Source: JBHICC01 sp046759385 (GTDB lineage Bacteria; Pseudomonadota; Gammaproteobacteria; Acidiferrobacterales; SPGG2). From it: DNA of 18,443 nt. The notes below the pieces were generated by a model. It ran no database searches. It worked only from the letters and a program-made list of their open reading frames with translations, and was not told the DNA's origin. Positions 14,416-18,443 of this stretch are shown here, piece after piece. Position numbers and translations under genes: made by a program. The stretch lies in NCBI GenBank assembly GCA_046759385.1, contig JBHICC010000047.1, positions 1 to 18,443 of the forward strand, read 5' to 3'. Position 1 is the first letter of the stretch. Each line of letters begins with the position of its first letter.

Positions 14416-16647
14416 CTAACGGTGCTTTCGCGTGGTTGGACCACGGCGTACGCGACGCCGCCCCGGATCCACAGGTTCTAGATCAATTCTGGCTTCATCT
14501 AAATCGACACGGACGACTCGCACCCGCAGTTGGTCACCTAGGCGGTAGGTCTTGCGCGTCCGTGAGCCAGTCAATCGATGCTTTATTGGATCGAAGTGAA
14601 AGTAATCATTACCGAGAGCCGTAATATGCACGAGACCGTCGACAAACACGTTCATCAGCTGCACAAACACGCCAAAGTTTTTCACCCCGGTGATCATTCC
14701 ATCAAATTCGTCACCCACGTGATCCATCATGTATTCGGCCTTGAGCCAGCGCACCACTTCGCGCGTAGCGTCGTCCGCTCGCCGTTCGGTCATCGAACAA
14801 TGGGCCCCGAGGGTTCTTGCCTCCTCCACAGACATAGCCACAGGTTTGTCCCTCAAAATCGTCTTAATCGCCCGGTGCACCTGAAGATCTGGGTAACGTC
14901 GAATCGGCGACGTGAAATGCGTATAGTTCTCATAGCCTAAAGCAAAATGACCGATACTATCTGGACTGTATAGTGCTTGGCTGAGACTCAGCAGCAGCGC
15001 CATTTGAATTAACTGCGCGTCCGGCCGCTTGCTCACGTCAGCGAGTAGATCAGCATAATGTTGTGGTTGCGGGTCCGCACCACCGCCCAGTGATAATCCT
15101 AGCTCCCCGAGAAATTCGCGCAGCTCCGTAAGCTTCTCCTGTGTCGGCCCTTCATGGACACGGTAGGGTGCCACAGTCTTGTGCTTCTTGAGAAACTCCG
15201 CCGCGCACACGTTAGCAGCGAGCATGCACTCCTCAATCAGTCTATGCGCATCGTTGCGTTCACTCGGAACGATTTCGCGCACGCGCCGTTGCTCGTCCAA
15301 TATAAAGCGCGTTTCCGGCAACTCGAAGTCCACGGCACCACGTTGCAGTCGCACGCGATGCAGCACCTTAAACAATGCGTAGAGCTGCTCTAGATGCGGC
15401 AATACTGTTGCATATCGGCGTCGTAACTGTGGGTGACCGTCGACCAACATTGCTGCTACCTGCGTGTAGGTTAAACGTGCCTGTGAGCGCATCAATCCTT
15501 CAAAGAAACGAAAATGCGTGATCTTACCGCGCGGACCGATATCCATCTCGCAGACCATACACAAGCGATCCACATCCGGGTTGAGTGAACACAAACCGTT
15601 CGATAAAGCTTCCGGCAGCATCGGTAGCACGCGGTTTGGAAAGTAAACGGAGTTACCGCGTCGGAGCGCCTCGTGGTCCAGCGCGCTGCCGGAGTTCACG
15701 TAGTGCGCCACATCAGCAATGGCAACGATAAGTCGCCAACCGCGGCCACGGCGTGTCGCGTAAACCGCATCGTCAAAATCTCGCGCATCTTCGCCGTCGA
15801 TCGTCACTAAGGGCAGCTGGCGCAGGTTTTCGCGCACGCCCTTGACGCGCGCATTGACCGTCTGCCCAAACTTACGGGCTTCCGCGATGACGTCTTTGGT
15901 CCACGCGTGTGGCAGCTGATACTTTCGAATTGCGACCTCGACCTCCATTCCCGGCGCCATGTGATCGCCGAGAATTTCGGTGACACGCCCCGCTGGCGGC
16001 GTGCGGCGTGAAGGTTGTTCGGTAATTTCAGCTACCACAATCAGGCCCGACCGTGCACCGTTCTTGTCACGGCGATCTACCAGAATCTCCTGGTTGATGC
16101 GCTTGTCTTCGGGGACAACGATACCTATCGGTTTTTCCGCAAAGTATCGCCCTACTACAGTTCGATTAGCGCGTTCAAGAACATCGACAATCGCACCTTC
16201 GCGACGGCCACGCCTATCGACGCCTATAACTCGGGCGACCACACGATCACCATGGAGCACTTGGCGCATTTCTTTTGGGGATAAGAACAGATCATCGCCT
16301 TCCTCGGGTGTAAGAAACCCGTACCCGTCCGAGTGACCGATCACATGCCCCCGCACCATGTCCATTCTTTGAATAAGCCCGATCCTTCCGCGCCGATTAC
16401 GCAGGATTTGCCCGTCCCGCTCCATAGCTTGCAGCCGGCGACCGAATGCCGTGAGTTTGGCACCGTCACCAACCCCAAGTACGTTTGCCAGGTCTGGCTC
16501 GGTCAGAGGTGCAGTAACGCGCGCTAGCGCGGCTAGCACTGCCTCTCGGCTCGGAATCGAAATAGTGCCTTCCCTACGTCTAACCGATTTTGTTCGGGGA
16601 CCCTTGCGTGGTCGTCGCATTGACATAAAATTTTCGTCTCGGTACAT
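14416..16647 (-). CDS. rnr: Ribonuclease R
   Basis: This 743-residue processive 3'-5' exoribonuclease degrades structured RNA, rRNA fragments and defective mRNA. Domains in order are an N-terminal winged helix (about 30-95), cold-shock OB folds (about 98-260; VRGHVIGHSDGYGFLTPEEG, LHGDRVVARV), the RNB nuclease core with the aspartate cluster TIDGEDARDFDDAV (282-295), and a C-terminal S1 domain (about 640-725; FDGMITGVKNFGVFVQL). A short arginine-rich tail follows, much shorter than the lysine-rich tail of E. coli RNase R. The start is uncertain: ATG codons occur at 16647, 16626 and 16620, none with a strong ribosome binding site. The likely tRNA-Leu promoter on the other strand overlaps these codons. 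rlmB follows 18 bp downstream. Confidence 0.96.
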   Translation of the reverse strand: MYRDENFMSMRRPRKGPRTKSVRRREGTISIPSREAVLAALARVTAPLTEPDLANVLGVGDGAKLTAFGRRLQAMERDGQILRNRRGRIGLIQRMDMVRGHVIGHSDGYGFLTPEEGDDLFLSPKEMRQVLHGDRVVARVIGVDRRGRREGAIVDVLERANRTVVGRYFAEKPIGIVVPEDKRINQEILVDRRDKNGARSGLIVVAEITEQPSRRTPPAGRVTEILGDHMAPGMEVEVAIRKYQLPHAWTKDVIAEARKFGQTVNARVKGVRENLRQLPLVTIDGEDARDFDDAVYATRRGRGWRLIVAIADVAHYVNSGSALDHEALRRGNSVYFPNRVLPMLPEALSNGLCSLNPDVDRLCMVCEMDIGPRGKITHFRFFEGLMRSQARLTYTQVAAMLVDGHPQLRRRYATVLPHLEQLYALFKVLHRVRLQRGAVDFELPETRFILDEQRRVREIVPSERNDAHRLIEECMLAANVCAAEFLKKHKTVAPYRVHEGPTQEKLTELREFLGELGLSLGGGADPQPQHYADLLADVSKRPDAQLIQMALLLSLSQALYSPDSIGHFALGYENYTHFTSPIRRYPDLQVHRAIKTILRDKPVAMSVEEARTLGAHCSMTERRADDATREVVRWLKAEYMMDHVGDEFDGMITGVKNFGVFVQLMNVFVDGLVHITALGNDYFHFDPIKHRLTGSRTRKTYRLGDQLRVRVVRVDLDEARIDLEPVDPGRRRVRRGPTTRKHR

Positions 16648-16648
16648 T
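16620..16648 (+). promoter_or_regulatory. Sigma-70 promoter of tRNA-Leu, inside the rnr 5' end
   Basis: A perfect TTGACA (16620-16625) and TACATT (16643-16648, four of six) are spaced by 17 bp. The following bases are strongly GC-rich (GCGCGGCCCGGCCC), the type of discriminator seen at stringently controlled stable-RNA promoters. A start near 16655 would give a 5' leader of about 35 nt, removed by RNase processing. The promoter overlaps the first ten codons of divergent rnr. Confidence 0.65.
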
Positions 16649-16689
16649 GCGCGGCCCGGCCCAGCTGGAATGCGCGCTGCCGGGAAGCT

Positions 16690-16776
16690 GCCGAGGTGGC
16701 GGAATTGGTAGACGCGCTAGCTTCAGGTGCTAGTGGGGGCAACCCCGTGGAGGTTCAAGTCCTCTCCTCGGTACCA
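16690..16776 (+). tRNA. tRNA-Leu, anticodon CAG
   Basis: This 87-nt class II tRNA folds cleanly: acceptor GCCGAGG/CCTCGGT, D stem GCG/CGC, anticodon stem CTAGC/GCTAG with loop TTCAGGT (anticodon CAG, reading CUG codons), a long variable arm of GGGG/CCCC type, T stem GGAGG/CCTCT with loop TTCAAGT, discriminator A and encoded CCA (16774-16776). It diverges from rnr, with 42 bp between. Its 3' part is overlapped on the minus strand by the recombinase remnant, so the tRNA gene likely served as an attachment site. No terminator is evident just downstream. Confidence 0.96.
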
Positions 16777-17773
16777 GACTTATTTCGGCTAGCTTAAGTA
16801 ATCCTTCGTAGTTCGCTCCAAATTCTGCGTCAAGATAGCCGTCCCTAGGATGTAGCGTGACCTCACCCAGTAGATGTTCAATCTGGGTGCGGGCACGCGT
16901 GACATCTCTCAGCGTCACTGATTCCAGATTATCAACGAGATCTTTGAAGCGCTCGACAGCTCTGGGCAGGATATGGCTGACTCGGTCAAGCCTACGGGTA
17001 TCGACTTCCAACTGGGAAAGAAGTTTATCACGTTCTCCCTCTAGTTGCTCGAGCTCCGTTCTTGTGCTTCGTGTGACGATGCCCGCCTTAAGTGCCGAGA
17101 GTAGGTTGTCGATCTCCTTATCGATCTTTGCCAGGTTTTCACGGATACTCTGAGTGCTGGTTGTTTTCCGTTTGCGCTCGGCGAGTAGCCTCGCTGTCTC
17201 CTGCTTAAACAGCCCGATGTATTGATCCGTGAAGAGGTCACGCTTGATTGATTCAAGCAGCCTTTGTTCCACTATAGAGCGTGGTACCTTCAAGTTATTG
17301 GCACAAACATGCGGCCCGCGATCTTTATGGGCGGCGCAACCGTACGAGTGGGCATTCACGATAATGAAATTGGCTCCACACGCGCCACACTTCAGGAGAC
17401 CTGAAAACAAATATTTTGGTCCTCGCCCAGTACGCGCATTCTTATGCAGGGTCTGCTGAACTGACCAAGTTTTTTCGCGATATCTTCGCAGCCTCCTCTG
17501 CACACGGTCCCATAGCTCTGGCTCGACGATACGCAGCTCTGGCATCTCCTTAACAACCCACTCTTCCGCTGGTCGTGGGAAGTGTTTTCGAGCTTTGGTG
17601 TCTGGATCGACAACGCGTCGGGTGCGGTTCCAGATATAGATACCGGCATACAGCGGGTTACAAAGTATTCCAAAACCGCGCTTTAGATCCCCATAGATAG
17701 CGTTGCTGGGCCAACCCTTACATCGTCGCGTTCTGCGATTCCAGCTTGCTCCCGGTGGTGGAACACTTGTCAC
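16730..17773 (-). pseudogene. Large serine recombinase, N-terminally truncated remnant at tRNA-Leu
   Basis: About 347 open codons encode the C-terminal part of a phage/island-type large serine integrase. The recombinase (DNA-binding) domain is seen from about VPPPGASWNRRTRR through YGDLKRGFGIL, LYAGIYIWNR and ELRIVEPELW. Next come a zinc ribbon (YLFSGLLKCGACGANF with later paired cysteines) and a long charged coiled coil (ESIKRDLF to LLSQLEVDTRRL). The catalytic resolvase domain with its serine nucleophile, normally the first 140-150 residues, is absent: the sequence upstream is the end of the GST gene. The frame also runs 114 bases further upstream (to 17887), but that part is GST in another frame. 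A GTG at 17771-17773 overlaps the GST stop (GTGA). The last 15 or so residues (RRGLEPPRGCPH) are antisense tRNA-Leu. It cannot recombine DNA on its own. Confidence 0.85.
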
Positions 17774-18438
17774 GCCCGGTGGTAGACAGGGTCGGCGATA
17801 CTCGCGAAGGCGGGGCGTGTTTTGATAGTCGCGTAGTAGCGCCCGATGTTCGGCATCTCCGGCCGCTCGATGTCGAACAGATACCAACGGTGAACCCGTA
17901 GCCCGATTGCGATGTCACCCATCGTCCACTGGTCAGCGGCAATGTATTCCGTCACGCCTAGCTGGTTTTCGATCTTGCTGAACTCCTCAACGAGCTGGCG
18001 GCACGCGGCCTTGAGCTTCGCACGATCCCGTTGATCTTCGGGTAGACGATGGAACTGCCTCTCAATCTCGTGTTGGTTGGGAATGAGGTTGTTGTTCTCG
18101 AAGTCAAGCCATCGGCTGGCTGAGGCAAACAGATAAATATCGTTTCCGTAGAAGCGCTCGGGGTCGTATTTCATCCCGAGATAGCGAACAATCGAGTTCG
18201 ATTCCCACAGAATAAAGCCGTCGTCGTCGATCGTAGGGACGGTGCCGTTGGGGTTTATGGTGCGATACTCGGGCGTATCCACGATCCCATAGGGCACACT
18301 GCCCTTGGCCACGGAACCGTTCGGCCCCATGGTTGCGCTTGCGAGGGTAAGCTCGTAGTCGAGCCCGAGCTCGGCGAGTGCCCAGATTACTTTGAGGGTG
18401 CGCCCCGAGGTGCGACGCCCCCAGATCTTGATCGACAC
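17770..18438 (-). CDS. Glutathione S-transferase family protein
   Basis: This cytosolic GST-like protein of up to 222 visible residues resembles the E. coli GstB group. The N-terminal thioredoxin fold shows IKIWGRRTSGRTLKVIWALAELGL with a candidate active-site Ser/Thr (T10/S11), NPNGTVPTI with the cis-proline, and ESNSIVRYL for the glutathione gamma-glutamyl contact. The all-helical C-terminal domain includes TMGDIAIG with its conserved aspartate. An extra loop of about 15 residues rich in Gly/Pro/Val (about 38-52) separates strand and helix in the first domain. The substrate cannot be named. The first in-frame start visible is a GTG at 18438, 5 bases from the window edge, so the true start may lie outside. 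The end matches relatives in length, so the gene seems complete at its 3' end although it abuts the recombinase remnant. Confidence 0.9.
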   Translation of the reverse strand: MSIKIWGRRTSGRTLKVIWALAELGLDYELTLASATMGPNGSVAKGSVPYGIVDTPEYRTINPNGTVPTIDDDGFILWESNSIVRYLGMKYDPERFYGNDIYLFASASRWLDFENNNLIPNQHEIERQFHRLPEDQRDRAKLKAACRQLVEEFSKIENQLGVTEYIAADQWTMGDIAIGLRVHRWYLFDIERPEMPNIGRYYATIKTRPAFASIADPVYHRA

Positions 18439-18443
18439 GATTC

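Noticed and set aside
17774..17887. Upstream extension of the recombinase frame as its real N-terminus
   Set aside because: This part is the GST coding sequence read in another frame; recombinase-like sequence begins only after the GST stop.

Overview
The window reads as chromosomal DNA of a gammaproteobacterium. The block rnr-rlmB-rpsF-rpsR-rplI-dnaB-alr-radA, the succinylase-branch lysine genes dapD/dapE and a yggS-type gene all have typical proteobacterial forms. The membrane CHASE2 Ser/Thr kinase with PP2C and FHA partners suggests a Chromatiales-like or related environmental lineage, but the species cannot be fixed from sequence alone. Nearly all of the window is coding, and no intergenic stretch exceeds about 160 bases.

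Left part (1-3960): yggS (PLP homeostasis, +), a DMT/EamA transporter (-), then dapD and dapE (+), two steps of the meso-diaminopimelate/lysine pathway. Between yggS and the transporter lie a short 9-mer repeat tract and a terminator-like hairpin.

Middle (4121-8157): a compact three-gene phosphosignalling cassette on the + strand. It encodes a CHASE2-TPR-kinase membrane receptor, a PP2C phosphatase 5 bp downstream and a double-FHA protein. Together these form a writer, an eraser and a reader of phosphothreonine. There are no type VI secretion genes nearby, so the output is unknown.

Right-centre (8214-16647): a long minus-strand run transcribed from right to left. It comprises rnr and rlmB (RNA decay and 23S methylation), rpsF-rpsR-rplI (ribosomal proteins S6, S18, L9), dnaB (replicative helicase), alr (D-alanine supply) and radA (recombination). 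A good sigma-70 promoter and a possible S6:S18-binding leader precede rpsF. An inverted pair of heptanucleotide repeat arrays separates rlmB from rpsF and supplies the last codons of rlmB.

Right end (16620-18443): a tRNA-Leu(CAG) gene on the + strand, whose likely promoter lies inside the first codons of divergent rnr. Next comes the 3' two-thirds of a large serine recombinase. Its reading frame ends inside the antisense of the tRNA, and its catalytic N-terminal domain is missing. It abuts the stop codon of a glutathione S-transferase gene. This looks like the scar of an integrated element at a tRNA attachment site.
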